This document shows, piece by piece, positions 9,655 through 19,952 of a stretch of DNA of 64,000 nucleotides. The notes under the pieces were generated by a model. The model did no database searches. It was not told the DNA's origin and saw nothing but the letters and a program-made list of their open reading frames with translations. Location of the stretch: the NCBI RefSeq assembly GCF_016595215.1, contig NZ_JAENHK010000001.1:434001-498000 (forward strand), in the 5' to 3' direction. Position 1 is the first letter of the stretch, and the number at the start of each line of letters is the position of its first letter. The position numbers and the translations under genes were made by a program. Source of the stretch: Chryseobacterium paridis. GTDB lineage: Bacteria; Bacteroidota; Bacteroidia; Flavobacteriales; Weeksellaceae.

Positions 9655-11979
9655 TCAGAAAGCTCCTTCTGTTGATTTTTCAAGTTCTCTCGCAGACTGA
9701 AGGAATTCTTCTACATTCATTTCTTTAAAGAAAAGCAATCCGTGAGTAGCCCGAAGCCTTGGACTGTCATTATCATAAAAATAAGGTTTCCCTAATACCA
9801 ATTGTACTGCTTTGAGTTGCTCCACCCAGGTCTGTATGGACAAATGACTGAACTTTCCATTGTAACGGTAACTTGGGAAAGATGCCTCTACCTGGCTCAG
9901 ATAACTATTGGTAAAACTCTCATCCATCGTACTCATCGCATTGAGTGATACTGGGAAAATGTGAGAAACATCTGCTGCATTAAATTGATACCAAACGTTT
10001 CTGTACCCCCAGATTTTAAGACCCGAAAGATCTTTTTCTTTCCCCCACTCTCTTACCGCTTCTGCTATCGCCTGCAAAACCTTGTAATGGGTATCTGGAC
10101 CACTGCCTTCGGGATCAAAAGCTAAGCTTATGACCGTTGGATTAATCTCTCTTAACTGTTCTAAAATAGGAAGAACATCCCTGTCCCTTTTTGGTTTTTC
10201 TGTGAAAATAGCACCTGTATAAAAACCAAGCCTCAAATGGCTGACATTCTTTGTGCGCACTCCAAAATGAGCCCATACCAGTTCTTCTTCATATTCCCGG
10301 ATCATCCCTTTCAGGGTCTGAATTTTAGGTTCAGGATTCTGACCGTCATAGCTGGAGTTGACTGTATCTACTATCTCTCTGATCTTTTCAGTTAAGCCTG
10401 ACTTGCTTTTCAAGTTCCAGAGTTCAACAACATTTCTGACCATTCTATGGGAAACAGCTCTCGATCTCTCCTCCTCGTTTTCAGAGGCAATATTGATCAG
10501 GTAATGATAGACATCTTTGTCTTTTTTATTTTTATATCCGATTTCAAAAAAGTCCGGATAATTAAGCATTTCTATTTCTTCTCTTTCAATAAAAGAAAGC
10601 GTATCATGAAGGATCTTTATTAAAAACTTATTGGTAACCGCTGTAAATCCAGAGGTAAGAACCGAATAGTGAGACGCATTGGTCTCGTTACGGGATTGAT
10701 AATGAATATATGGCAACAGCCCTAAAGAAATATCATCGTGATGGGGTCCTGTGTGATAAAAAACTTCATTACTCAATGGTTTTGTCCCAATTTTTATTTT
10801 GTCTTCAATGGATGTAATGACTTGCTGTACAGTTGTATCATTAAGTCCGGGAATTAATTTTGTGTACTCGTCCTGTTTCAGATCTTCTAAGGTAAGATGT
10901 TCTGCATATTTGTTGAGTTTCTGTGTCAGGGACATAACTGCCCGATCTGTTTTTTCCTGAGACCAGTTCCCTGACTGATAGTAATAATCAACAAGATCAT
11001 TCAGCATACTGGCTGCACCCAGGGTAATATAAAACCTTCCATTAGGAAGTTGGGAAAGAACGGAAGCCGGGTATAAATTAGATGGAGGTAATTCCAATGC
11101 ATCTTTTATCATTGGAGCTTTTGCCTCTCCTGCAGCAAAAATAATAGCCACAGCATCCTTGTTATAAATAATAGTTTCTAATCCTATTGTAATGACTAAG
11201 CGTTCCCTTGAAATTTCAATTCCTCCCAGATCTCCGGCAGCAACAGCCTGTGTCTCAAAGTTCGTAGAAGTTAATCGAGTTGTAGAATAAGGATCAGAGC
11301 CTTTGATATTGAAGGCAATATGCCCATCTGGGCCAATTCCACCAAGGAAAAAACCAATCCCCCCCAATTCACGGATCTTTTGCTCGTACTCCGAACACCA
11401 GTTATCAATAAGAAAGATGGATTCTTTTTGCAGTTTTTCTGTAGGATTCTGAGCTTCACGATATCTCAGCTCAAGGTTTACTTTACTATCCGGAAAAACT
11501 TCTTCAAAACTTTTACCCTCAGCCAAAAGGATTTCGTCACAATTAATAAGCAACGCATTTTCCTTTTTGAGCCCAAAACCTTCAATGTAATATTTGTTTA
11601 CATAATGGTAAAAGCTGTTACCCTGTGAAGATTTAATGGGATAAAACTCATCAATCTGTACAAAATGAAGATCAGCCAGTGATGGTTTATCAGCAAATAA
11701 CAGCTGATGTTTTTCTCTAAGCTTGACAACATTTTCTTCTTCCCAATGGTCCAGGATATATTTCGTCCAATAGATAAAATATTCCGGGGTCTTTCCGGTT
11801 GGCAGACTGATGACTCCTTTTGGATTTTTATGTACCCATTCCAAAAACCGGAACGCAGAAAGCATTCCCAGTTTCGGAAAATTATCGACAACGATATAGG
11901 GAACATTCACCTTATTGTTTCTTGGAACATCATTCAAAAAGGTGTGCTCTACAGGGGTGAAAATTTTGTTATTTTCCAT
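9655..11979 (-). CDS. NagB-like glucosamine-6-phosphate deaminase fused to a PIG-L-type deacetylase domain
   Basis: A 774-residue cytoplasmic fusion. Residues about 1-340 are a NagB isomerase/deaminase with VQIDEF (base Asp near residue 108) and GGIGPDGHIAFN (Asp/His catalytic pair near 216). Residues about 395-690 resemble PIG-L/LmbE zinc deacetylases, with GPHHDD near residue 411 as the metal-binding signature. Such long NagB-like proteins are known in Bacteroidota. The two domains could deacetylate a GlcNAc derivative and then deaminate glucosamine-6-phosphate to fructose-6-phosphate, which fits GlcNAc liberated by GH18 and GH130. Coupling of the two activities is inferred. It lies between GH125 and GH18 in the operon. 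Confidence 0.85.
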   Translation of the reverse strand: MENNKIFTPVEHTFLNDVPRNNKVNVPYIVVDNFPKLGMLSAFRFLEWVHKNPKGVISLPTGKTPEYFIYWTKYILDHWEEENVVKLREKHQLLFADKPSLADLHFVQIDEFYPIKSSQGNSFYHYVNKYYIEGFGLKKENALLINCDEILLAEGKSFEEVFPDSKVNLELRYREAQNPTEKLQKESIFLIDNWCSEYEQKIRELGGIGFFLGGIGPDGHIAFNIKGSDPYSTTRLTSTNFETQAVAAGDLGGIEISRERLVITIGLETIIYNKDAVAIIFAAGEAKAPMIKDALELPPSNLYPASVLSQLPNGRFYITLGAASMLNDLVDYYYQSGNWSQEKTDRAVMSLTQKLNKYAEHLTLEDLKQDEYTKLIPGLNDTTVQQVITSIEDKIKIGTKPLSNEVFYHTGPHHDDISLGLLPYIHYQSRNETNASHYSVLTSGFTAVTNKFLIKILHDTLSFIEREEIEMLNYPDFFEIGYKNKKDKDVYHYLINIASENEEERSRAVSHRMVRNVVELWNLKSKSGLTEKIREIVDTVNSSYDGQNPEPKIQTLKGMIREYEEELVWAHFGVRTKNVSHLRLGFYTGAIFTEKPKRDRDVLPILEQLREINPTVISLAFDPEGSGPDTHYKVLQAIAEAVREWGKEKDLSGLKIWGYRNVWYQFNAADVSHIFPVSLNAMSTMDESFTNSYLSQVEASFPSYRYNGKFSHLSIQTWVEQLKAVQLVLGKPYFYDNDSPRLRATHGLLFFKEMNVEEFLQSARELEKSTEGAF

Positions 11980-12025
11980 CTTAAAACTTTGTATTTGTGT
12001 TAAATGTGATTATAAAGCTTTGTAT

Positions 12026-13453
12026 TTATGCCAATAGTTCAGGATTTTCATTAAAGGTTTTCCACAATAATTCTCCGAATAAAGTATTGGACCATGCAAA
12101 CCATTCTCTGGTAAATTTCTTATCGTTATCCTTATGGAAAGATTCATGCATAAAACCTGTTCCACCATGGGTTTTCTGTAACGTTTCAATGCACCATTTG
12201 ATCTCACCTTTATCTTTAGTCGTAAGCGCTTTCATGATGATACTCATTGGCCAGATCATATCCAAACCGATGTGAGGTCCTCCAATTCCTTCAGCCAATT
12301 TACCTTTGAAAAAGAATGGATTATCTTTTGACCATATGTATTTTCTGGTATTGATGTATACCGGATCATCTGCTTTTACAGCATCCAGATAAGGCAATCC
12401 TAAAAGGCTTGGGCAATTCGCATCGTCCATTAAATTATAACTCCCGAAACCATTCGTTTCAAAAGCATATATTTTTCCATATTGAGGATGATCGTAGATT
12501 CCGTATTTTTTGATCGCAGCATCTACCTCATCGGCAAGGCTGGTTAATTGCTTTGCCAGTGCTTTTTCATTTTTTATATCCGAAACCATTTCTGCGGCCT
12601 GACGTAAGCTTACAACAGCAAACAAATTGGAAGGGATAAGAAATGCATAAATCGTAGCATCGTCACTTGGGCGGAACATAGAATTGATAAGACCAACCGG
12701 GTTCGTAGGATAGCCATATCCTCCCATTGGGATTCCATCGGTAGCCCAAGCTGTTGTTCTCTCAAATTGGTATGGTCCTAAACCTGTCTTTCTCTGTTGT
12801 TCTATGAAAGTTTGCAAAGTCAGTTTAATTCCTTGTAGCCAATTATTATCAAATGGCTTGATGTCTCCAGTTGTTTTCCAGAAGTGATAGGCAAGACGAA
12901 TAGGATAACATAATGAATCGATTTCCCACTTTCTTTCGTGGATACCCGGCTTCATGTCTGTGTGATCATATTCTTTCCACTTGCTTATTTTTTGATCGTC
13001 ATTATAGAATGCGTTTGCATAAGGATCTTTTAAAATAAACTGGGTTTGCTTATGGATTACTCCTGATATCAATTTGTGCAGTTTCTCATCTTTTTTTGAA
13101 AACTGTAAATAAGGGAAAACCTGAGCAGAGCTATCACGAAGCCACATTGCATCGATATCTCCGGTGATAACATAAGTATCTGGTGTTCCATTATTTTCTG
13201 TATAGAAAACCGTTGTATCTAATGTATTCGGAAAGCAGTTTTCAAAAAGCCAGCTTAATTCTTTATTTTTAACTTTCTTCTTGAAAGCCGAAATGGCACT
13301 TTCTACCGTTTCACTGGTAAAATGTCTTTTATCTTTTGGAACACGGACAATAGGAAATTCTTCTACGCTTAATCCTTTTGCAAAAGTATTTTGCGCAAAT
13401 AATAATCCGGCTCCTGCCAATGCACTTGTTTTAATAAATTTTCTCCTTTCCAT
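12026..13453 (-). CDS. GH125 exo-alpha-1,6-mannosidase
   Basis: A 475-residue protein of the former DUF1237 family, metal-independent inverting exo-alpha-1,6-mannosidases. The N-terminus ERRKFIKTSALAGAG has a twin-arginine-like motif and a hydrophobic stretch, so Tat export to the periplasm is likely. GDIDAMWLRDSSAQ and GFMHESFHKD are family-typical; the Glu in HESF is the probable general base by analogy with the clostridial enzyme. In N-glycan degradation this activity removes the alpha-1,6 arm after GH92 trimming. It sits between GH92 and the NagB fusion on the same strand. Confidence 0.92.
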   Translation of the reverse strand: MERRKFIKTSALAGAGLLFAQNTFAKGLSVEEFPIVRVPKDKRHFTSETVESAISAFKKKVKNKELSWLFENCFPNTLDTTVFYTENNGTPDTYVITGDIDAMWLRDSSAQVFPYLQFSKKDEKLHKLISGVIHKQTQFILKDPYANAFYNDDQKISKWKEYDHTDMKPGIHERKWEIDSLCYPIRLAYHFWKTTGDIKPFDNNWLQGIKLTLQTFIEQQRKTGLGPYQFERTTAWATDGIPMGGYGYPTNPVGLINSMFRPSDDATIYAFLIPSNLFAVVSLRQAAEMVSDIKNEKALAKQLTSLADEVDAAIKKYGIYDHPQYGKIYAFETNGFGSYNLMDDANCPSLLGLPYLDAVKADDPVYINTRKYIWSKDNPFFFKGKLAEGIGGPHIGLDMIWPMSIIMKALTTKDKGEIKWCIETLQKTHGGTGFMHESFHKDNDKKFTREWFAWSNTLFGELLWKTFNENPELLA

Positions 13454-13485
13454 TGATACGTTTATTTCGTTATTTTTTATTAATT

Positions 13486-15720
13486 CTATTTTACAGGCTT
13501 ACTTCCCATGACAAATTTTAATTCTCCTCCGTTCATGATATCGCTGTGATTGATTTCCCAACTTTTAAACTCTTTACCATTTAAAAACATTTTCTGAACA
13601 TAGATATTTTTATCAGATATTTTGTCTGCAATCACGGTGAATGTTTTTCCATTTTCAAGTTTCAAAGAAGCTTTTGGAAATTGTGGTGCTCCAATCGCAT
13701 AGACAGGCTTACCTGGAGTAACCGGATAAAATCCTAATGAAGAGAAAATATACCATGCCGACATTTGTCCACAGTCTTCATTGTTCACAATTCCATCAGG
13801 TTTTGCAGCATACATATTATCGCGGATAAATTTGATCATTTTCTGCGTTTTGTATGGTGCTCCGGCATAATTGTAAAGATAAGGAACATGATGTCCCGGT
13901 TCGTCTCCAAATCCAAGAGATCCAATAAATCCAGAAATATCCACATGCTGTTCACCTTCCATTTTAAGCGCTTCTGTAAATGTTTTATCTAGTTTTTCTT
14001 CAAAGCCTTTTTTCCCGCCATACAGATTCATCATTTCATCGATCTGGTGAGGAGCAAAGAAGTCATATGCCCAAATATTTCCTGAAACCCAATGTGGCTG
14101 AAGCTTTTTCCAATCGTTTAGAGGAAAATCCGGTAGAAACTGTCCATTTTTTTGTTTAGGCCAGAAGTGATTATTTTCTTTATTGAAAGTATTAAGGAAG
14201 TTCATGGAGCGTTTTTTATAGACCTCAGCATCTTCTTTTTTACCTAATTTTTCAGCCAGTTGCTGGATACACCAGTCATCATAAGCATATTCCAGTGTCG
14301 CAGAAACAGAAGCTCCATTTTCTGATGGGGAATAGCCCAGTTTAATATAATCATTGAGGCCTCCTCCGCCATCACTGCTACTCATTTTATCTGTTAATGA
14401 AGCGTCTTTCATGGCATCAAATGCTTTTTCCTGATCGATTCCAGGAACTCCTTTAGAAATTGCATCCCATATAACAGAAACACTGTGATACCCGAGCATA
14501 CAGAAGTTGTCATATCCACACAGCTCCCATATTGGCATATGATCTTTACGATCTGTATACCTGCTGATCAGAGAATTTGCAAATTCTTTTGTATGCTTCT
14601 GATCCATAATGGTAAGCAACGGATGTGTTGCTCTAAAGCCATCCCAATATGAATAGGTACTGTAATTGGTAAACCATTTCGTATTCATATTTTCCTGAGC
14701 CGCCACATAATCTCCATTGGTATCCATATAAAGATTCGGTGCAATGAAAGTATGGTAAACTCCGGTATAGAAGATTTTTCTCTGGTCATCAGTACCTCCT
14801 GTTATCTGAAATCTGTTGATAAGATCTCTCCATGTATTTTGAGCTGTTTCTTTAGCTTTAGCAAAATCAACATTCTTTGCTTCTGCATCAAAATTTTCCT
14901 GAGCTCCCTCTGTGCTAACCGGAGATAAAGAAACTTTTACTTCAATGCTTTCATTTTGTTCTGTAGAAAACCTCACAAAGGCTTTTGCATCTTTAGCAAG
15001 GGCAAATTTCTCATTGTCGTTTATTTTTCCTCCTGAATAAGTTCCATATGATTTAAAAGGTTTTGAAAACTCCATTACGAAATAAGCAAACCTTTTACCT
15101 CCCCAACCATTGCTGTAACAATATCCTGAAATTTTGTTTTTCCCTTCGATTCTTACCAGCGTGTGGTAAATATTTCCAAAGATCTTGTTGGTTGGATCAA
15201 TGATGATGTTAGCTTCATCACTCTTTGGAAAAGTATATTTATGAAATCCTACTCTTGGAGAAGCCGTAAGTTCAGCTTTTATACCATAACTATCCAGCAT
15301 TACGGAATAATATCCCGGCGATGCTGTTTCTTTTTCATGAGTAAATTTGGAACGATAACCGGTTTCAGGATTGTCTTCTGACCCTGGAACCATTTTTACT
15401 TTTCCGGTAGTCGGCATCACCAAAATATCTCCAAGATCTGCCCAGCCTGTTCCACTCAAGTGATTATGGCTGAATCCCATAATCGTTTTGCTGCTGTAGT
15501 GATAACCTGAACACCAGTCCCAGTCACCACTTTTGGTATTTTGATCCGGACTCAGCTGTATCATTCCGAAAGGCGTTGTAGCCCCGGGGAATGTATGACC
15601 ATGTCCTCCCGTTCCGATAAATGGATCTACCCATGATAGAACATCACCTTTCGGTAATTGGGCATTACTGGTTTGAAAAAACAGAGCAACAAAAATATAG
15701 ATAAACAGTTCTTTTTTCAT
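13486..15720 (-). CDS. GH92 family glycosidase lacking the usual catalytic acid (Ser instead of Glu)
   Basis: A secreted GH92 protein of about 744 residues; the start at MKKELFIYIF gives a signal peptide ending near NAQ. The N-terminal WVDPFIGTGG and the GHGHTFPGATTPFGM segment are typical. NEDCGQMSAWY keeps the acidic base region. Where the first GH92 of this locus has TEGNSWHY, this one reads VSGNIWAYD, so the general-acid Glu is Ser (about residue 546, codon 14083-14085). GH92 enzymes without this acid are known to cleave mannose-1-phospho-6-mannose, whose leaving group needs no protonation. The substrate may therefore be a phosphomannan or a different linkage. This is an inference from the local match, not a full alignment. 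Confidence 0.9.
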   Translation of the reverse strand: MKKELFIYIFVALFFQTSNAQLPKGDVLSWVDPFIGTGGHGHTFPGATTPFGMIQLSPDQNTKSGDWDWCSGYHYSSKTIMGFSHNHLSGTGWADLGDILVMPTTGKVKMVPGSEDNPETGYRSKFTHEKETASPGYYSVMLDSYGIKAELTASPRVGFHKYTFPKSDEANIIIDPTNKIFGNIYHTLVRIEGKNKISGYCYSNGWGGKRFAYFVMEFSKPFKSYGTYSGGKINDNEKFALAKDAKAFVRFSTEQNESIEVKVSLSPVSTEGAQENFDAEAKNVDFAKAKETAQNTWRDLINRFQITGGTDDQRKIFYTGVYHTFIAPNLYMDTNGDYVAAQENMNTKWFTNYSTYSYWDGFRATHPLLTIMDQKHTKEFANSLISRYTDRKDHMPIWELCGYDNFCMLGYHSVSVIWDAISKGVPGIDQEKAFDAMKDASLTDKMSSSDGGGGLNDYIKLGYSPSENGASVSATLEYAYDDWCIQQLAEKLGKKEDAEVYKKRSMNFLNTFNKENNHFWPKQKNGQFLPDFPLNDWKKLQPHWVSGNIWAYDFFAPHQIDEMMNLYGGKKGFEEKLDKTFTEALKMEGEQHVDISGFIGSLGFGDEPGHHVPYLYNYAGAPYKTQKMIKFIRDNMYAAKPDGIVNNEDCGQMSAWYIFSSLGFYPVTPGKPVYAIGAPQFPKASLKLENGKTFTVIADKISDKNIYVQKMFLNGKEFKSWEINHSDIMNGGELKFVMGSKPVK

Positions 15721-15825
15721 AATAGAGAGATCTTGAACATTTTTAAGACAACACAAAAAAATGAAAATTTTATTTTAAAAGCGAGAAAATGACGCTTTTC
15801 ATTACAATTTTAAGTCTATTTAATT

Positions 15826-16797
15826 TTAAAGAGAATTCTTTTTCATAAAATCAATGATTTCTGAAATATATCCAAAGGCAATGGAAACCACAGTATCTGC
15901 AGCACCATAATATACAGTCACTTTATCTCCTTCTGATAAAGCTGCACAAGGGAAAATCACATTCGGAACATCTCCTGTAAGCTCATACAATTCTGCCGGA
16001 GCCAATAAATAAGGTTTTGTTCTGTACAATACTTTTGATGGATCTTCAAGGTCAAGCAATGCAGCTCCCATTGAATATCTGAAACCGTTACATGTGTTGA
16101 TTACCCCATGATAGAAAAGTAACCATCCTTCCTCAGTTTTTATAGGAACAGGACCTCCTCCAATCTTTGTACACTGCCATGCACTGTCTTCAAAAGGAGC
16201 TACTTTCATCACACAACGATGCTCTCCCCAGTATTTCATATCGGGACTGTAACTGATATAGATATCACCAAAAGGCGTATGTCCGTTATCACTTGGACGG
16301 CTCAACATGGCATATTTCCCATCAATCTTTTCAGGGAAAAGAACTCCATTTCTGTTAAAAGGCAGAAAAGCATTTTCACACTGGAAAAATTCTTTGAAGT
16401 CAAACGTATAACCAATCCCAATTGTAGGACCATTATATCCATTACACCAAGTGATCCAGTAACGATCTTCTATAAACGCAACTCGAGGATCATACTTATA
16501 ATCGGATTCAATCATTTCGGTGTTACCAGCCTGCATTTCAATAGGATCATGATTGATATCCCAATGAACACCATCTTTACTAAAGCCTGCAAAAATATTC
16601 ATTTGCACCGCTTTATTATCACATCTGAAAACGCCTGCGAACCCATCTTCAAAAGGGACTACAGCACTATTAAATATACTGTTTGATGTAGGAATTGCAT
16701 ATCTGTTGATGATTGGGTTTTCGGAGAAACGCCACATAATATCGTGACTATCTACCGGACGATCCTGCCAAGGGATCATTGCTGATTGAGGTGTCAT
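15826..16797 (-). CDS. GH130 beta-1,4-mannosyl-N-acetylglucosamine/mannoside phosphorylase
   Basis: A 323-residue protein of the GH130 (DUF377) five-bladed propeller family with no signal peptide, so it is periplasm-independent and cytoplasmic. SENPIINRY near the start, VFRCDN, YDPRVAF and KIGGGPVPI are family-like segments; the Asp in YDPRV is in the region of the catalytic acid. GH130 enzymes phosphorolyse Man-beta-1,4-GlcNAc to mannose-1-phosphate and GlcNAc. With an adjacent inner-membrane MFS gene and upstream GH18, GH92 and GH125, this is the step expected for the N-glycan core disaccharide. Confidence 0.9.
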   Translation of the reverse strand: MTPQSAMIPWQDRPVDSHDIMWRFSENPIINRYAIPTSNSIFNSAVVPFEDGFAGVFRCDNKAVQMNIFAGFSKDGVHWDINHDPIEMQAGNTEMIESDYKYDPRVAFIEDRYWITWCNGYNGPTIGIGYTFDFKEFFQCENAFLPFNRNGVLFPEKIDGKYAMLSRPSDNGHTPFGDIYISYSPDMKYWGEHRCVMKVAPFEDSAWQCTKIGGGPVPIKTEEGWLLFYHGVINTCNGFRYSMGAALLDLEDPSKVLYRTKPYLLAPAELYELTGDVPNVIFPCAALSEGDKVTVYYGAADTVVSIAFGYISEIIDFMKKNSL

Positions 16798-16839
16798 AAA
16801 GTATTTTTTACTTTTATTTAAATTATTATAATAAGTGAA

Positions 16840-18132
16840 TTATTCTTCTTTTTGCTTTTCCGGATGCGGAAAAGGTGCTATTAAAGTGACCAAAAATGCA
16901 GGGATCGTAGCAATCAGAACCCAGATGAAAAACATTTTGTATCCTATCCAGTCGCTGATCATCCCACTGAACATTCCAGGGATCATCACCCCAAGATTCA
17001 TAATACCCGTTGCAAATGCATAGTGAGCCGTTTTATGTTTACCAGGTGCTATCTGCTGCATCATGTACAACATAAGTCCAACGAAGCCAAATCCATAACC
17101 AAAGTACTCTACCACAACGGCAATACTTACCGGAAGAAGAGTGTCCGGCTGATAATGGGCTAATAAAGCATATACCACAAATGGAATATTGAATGCACAA
17201 CATAACCAGATCAATGACTTTTTTAATCCTCGTGCAGAAATAAAATATCCGGCTAATACAGATCCCAAAATAAAAGCTGCTGAGCCGTAAGTCCCATAAA
17301 TAAGTCCAATATCGGAAGTAGATAATCCTAAACCTCCCGAAGCTCTGGGAGCTTTGAAAAATAAAGGTGCAATCTTAATCGCAAATCCTTCTGCAAAACG
17401 ATACAGGATAATGAACAATACAGACCAGAGAATATTTCGTTTGGTAAAAAAAGAAGTGATCACTTCCAGAAGTTCCTTGCGAACATTTCCAGCAGTTTTT
17501 TCATTTTTCTGCTTTTCCGATTTGTTTTCTTTTGGTAAAATAGAATAATGATAAATAGCCAGAACAAAAAATAGAAATGCATAGACTCCCATTATGATCA
17601 TCCAGGCGTGGGTAACTCCTTTTGTTTTTTCGAGAACTCCGGCAAAATAAACCAACACTCCACTGCTGATAATTTTAGCCAGGTTATAAAATGCGCCTTG
17701 CCATCCGATGTACTTTGCCTGCTCCTTGTTGGTCAAAAAATTGATATAAGTACCATCCGCAGCAATATCATGAGTTGCTCCACAAAATGCTACAACAGCA
17801 AAAAGAGCAATACTGTATTTAAAAAAATTGGGCATAGGAAGACTTAATGCAATCAAAGCAAACAGAATTCCTATAGCAAACTGGGTAAAAACGACAAAGA
17901 ATTTCTTCGTTTTATAGATCTCAAGAAAAGGACTCCAAAGAGGTTTCAGGGTCCAGGAAAACAAAATGAGAGCCGTCCAAAAAGCAATCTTTGAATCCGA
18001 AACTCCCATGTCTTTATACATAATCCCGGAAACCGCATTAATCGTCACAAAGGGTACCCCCATTGCAAAATATAACGTTGAAATCCACAGAATAGGCTGT
18101 ATTGAACGGGTTCCGGAAATGTTTTTTCCCAT
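16840..18132 (-). CDS. MFS transporter (AmpG/PAT-like) of the glycan locus
   Basis: A 430-residue inner-membrane protein with about 12 hydrophobic segments. The N-terminal WISTLYFAMGVPFVTINAVS and the KPLWSPFLE motif resemble the AmpG/PAT branch of the major facilitator superfamily, which imports small saccharides. It is directly downstream of susD and upstream of GH130, so import of Man-GlcNAc or a short mannoside for intracellular phosphorolysis is the most economical reading. Substrate is inferred from position only. Confidence 0.87.
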   Translation of the reverse strand: MGKNISGTRSIQPILWISTLYFAMGVPFVTINAVSGIMYKDMGVSDSKIAFWTALILFSWTLKPLWSPFLEIYKTKKFFVVFTQFAIGILFALIALSLPMPNFFKYSIALFAVVAFCGATHDIAADGTYINFLTNKEQAKYIGWQGAFYNLAKIISSGVLVYFAGVLEKTKGVTHAWMIIMGVYAFLFFVLAIYHYSILPKENKSEKQKNEKTAGNVRKELLEVITSFFTKRNILWSVLFIILYRFAEGFAIKIAPLFFKAPRASGGLGLSTSDIGLIYGTYGSAAFILGSVLAGYFISARGLKKSLIWLCCAFNIPFVVYALLAHYQPDTLLPVSIAVVVEYFGYGFGFVGLMLYMMQQIAPGKHKTAHYAFATGIMNLGVMIPGMFSGMISDWIGYKMFFIWVLIATIPAFLVTLIAPFPHPEKQKEE

Positions 18133-18302
18133 GTTAAATTATAGATGATAAAGAAAGAGGACATCTCAAAAGTTCTATTCCGGCATAAACGAAACATTGT
18201 GAGAAATAAAAAATACTGTAGATTTTTACACCGAAATGAAAAATATCAATTCATATCTGTCATTTGAGACGGCCTCTGTACTTTTAAATTATTGAATTAA
18301 AA

Positions 18303-19937
18303 TTAAGGTTTTTTATCCCACCATAGTTTTGTTCCTCCTGTGTCCGCTCCACCTAAATATTGTAAAGCCTGAGGATAATTAAATAGTGAATTCTTAGTAT
18401 CTACAGTGAACGGAATTCTGCGGATCATCGCATCTGTACTGATCAATCCACCACTATCATTCTGTCTCACTTTGAAAAGAATAGGATACCCTGTTCTTCT
18501 TTGTTCTGCCCAAGCTTCCGGGCCATTCGGATAAAGAGACAACCACTTTTGAGTAATAATTCTTTCCAATTTTCTTTCATTAGAATCGGCATTGTTCCAT
18601 GCAATAGTAATAGTACTCAGCTCAGGATGTCCTACCCCGATATTGTTAGCTGCATTTTTTGGATCCACATATGGAGCTTCTGTATCTGTTGTGTTGGCCA
18701 GGTATGTAGCAACGCTTGCACTTTTTCCCCACTCTCCAAATGAGCGTTGAACCCCTGCTTCATAATCTGCCTTGATCTCTCCTGCTCCTGTATAACCTCT
18801 CAACGCAGCTTCTGCTTTCAGGAACCAGGTTTCGGCAGCCGTGAACAGCTTCATTTTACCGTCTGTAGCTGAGAAATAATCTCCGTTAGCTGATTTTGCC
18901 TGTGGCTGAGAAAACCCTCCATAGGTCGATTTTCCATTTAGTAAATCAATTCCTTGACGGATTCCAATATATTTACCATTGATAAGGGGATTACTATCTG
19001 TTGCAGGAATCGCATAGGCAGGAAGCCTAGGATCATTGTATCCGTTCATATAAGCCATCAATGGTGCTCCTATAAGGCAATCTCCCCAAGAATAGATGAT
19101 AAAGCTCAATTCGGACTGACCAACACTGATCAAAGCATTATCATCATTTTCACTAATTAATCCTGCAGGTGATGCAAGCGCTTCTTCTGCATATTGTTTA
19201 GATTTAGCAGGATCGGCATAACTCATACGCATCGCCAATCTCAGTTTAAGCGAGTTAGCTAATTTTGCCCACTTTGCCATGTTCCCCTGATATACAAGAT
19301 CTGCTTTTTTCAATGCAGATTTATCTTCAACATTTTGTGTCGCTGGGCTAGTCTGTACCGTTTGTAGGTCATTAATAGCTGCCGTAAGATCTATAATAAA
19401 TTGATTATATGCATTTTGCTGAGAATCAAAATCTGTTGTACCATTCGCATTTGGTGTATCATATTTACTGTACACCACTGGACCATGGTTATCAGAGACT
19501 CTCGCAGCAGTAATAACCCTCAATATTTTTTTAACTGCAAATGTCCCTTTAAAATTTATACCTGGATAGATTTTCTCTGCAGCATTATCCATGTTGATAG
19601 AATAATTGAAAATATCCTGTTGTCTGGCAATAATTCTGTTATTCCATCCATCCATCATATAATAGGTCATATTATTTTTTCCCCCATTAAATTGTGATGC
19701 TGTACTAAACATACCACTGAACATATCAGCGCTCAAATTAGGATACAGCTGATAATCTGCTTGAAGTCCTCTTTGCATAGATACCAAAGGGTCTACAACT
19801 AGTTTAAAGTCAGCATAAAAATTTTCAGGGCCTCCTAATTTTTCCTGATTATATTGATCAAGTTCACTGGTACATCCGGAAGCAGAAGCCAATACTATCG
19901 CACCTAGTACCCATGTTTTTATATTAATGATTTTCAT
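18303..19937 (-). CDS. SusD/RagB-like outer-membrane glycan-binding lipoprotein
   Basis: A 544-residue surface lipoprotein with signal peptide and lipobox ending ASASGC (Cys near residue 22). The mature part begins SELDQYNQ and is helix-rich with TPR-like repeats, as in the SusD-like_2 branch. C-terminal WAEQRRTGYP and IPFTVDTKNS are typical. It caps the partner SusC-like channel and binds the incoming glycan. Its start is 15 bases downstream of the susC stop, the universal susCD arrangement. Confidence 0.93.
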   Translation of the reverse strand: MKIINIKTWVLGAIVLASASGCTSELDQYNQEKLGGPENFYADFKLVVDPLVSMQRGLQADYQLYPNLSADMFSGMFSTASQFNGGKNNMTYYMMDGWNNRIIARQQDIFNYSINMDNAAEKIYPGINFKGTFAVKKILRVITAARVSDNHGPVVYSKYDTPNANGTTDFDSQQNAYNQFIIDLTAAINDLQTVQTSPATQNVEDKSALKKADLVYQGNMAKWAKLANSLKLRLAMRMSYADPAKSKQYAEEALASPAGLISENDDNALISVGQSELSFIIYSWGDCLIGAPLMAYMNGYNDPRLPAYAIPATDSNPLINGKYIGIRQGIDLLNGKSTYGGFSQPQAKSANGDYFSATDGKMKLFTAAETWFLKAEAALRGYTGAGEIKADYEAGVQRSFGEWGKSASVATYLANTTDTEAPYVDPKNAANNIGVGHPELSTITIAWNNADSNERKLERIITQKWLSLYPNGPEAWAEQRRTGYPILFKVRQNDSGGLISTDAMIRRIPFTVDTKNSLFNYPQALQYLGGADTGGTKLWWDKKP

Positions 19938-19952
19938 TTTCGTATTGTAAAA

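Noticed and set aside
9588..9683. Longer N-terminus of the GH18 endoglycosidase
   Set aside because: It would place 32 polar residues before the signal peptide and overlap the NagB fusion gene.
16219..16686. 155-residue plus-strand frame within GH130
   Set aside because: Antisense shadow of a strongly recognised GH130 gene.
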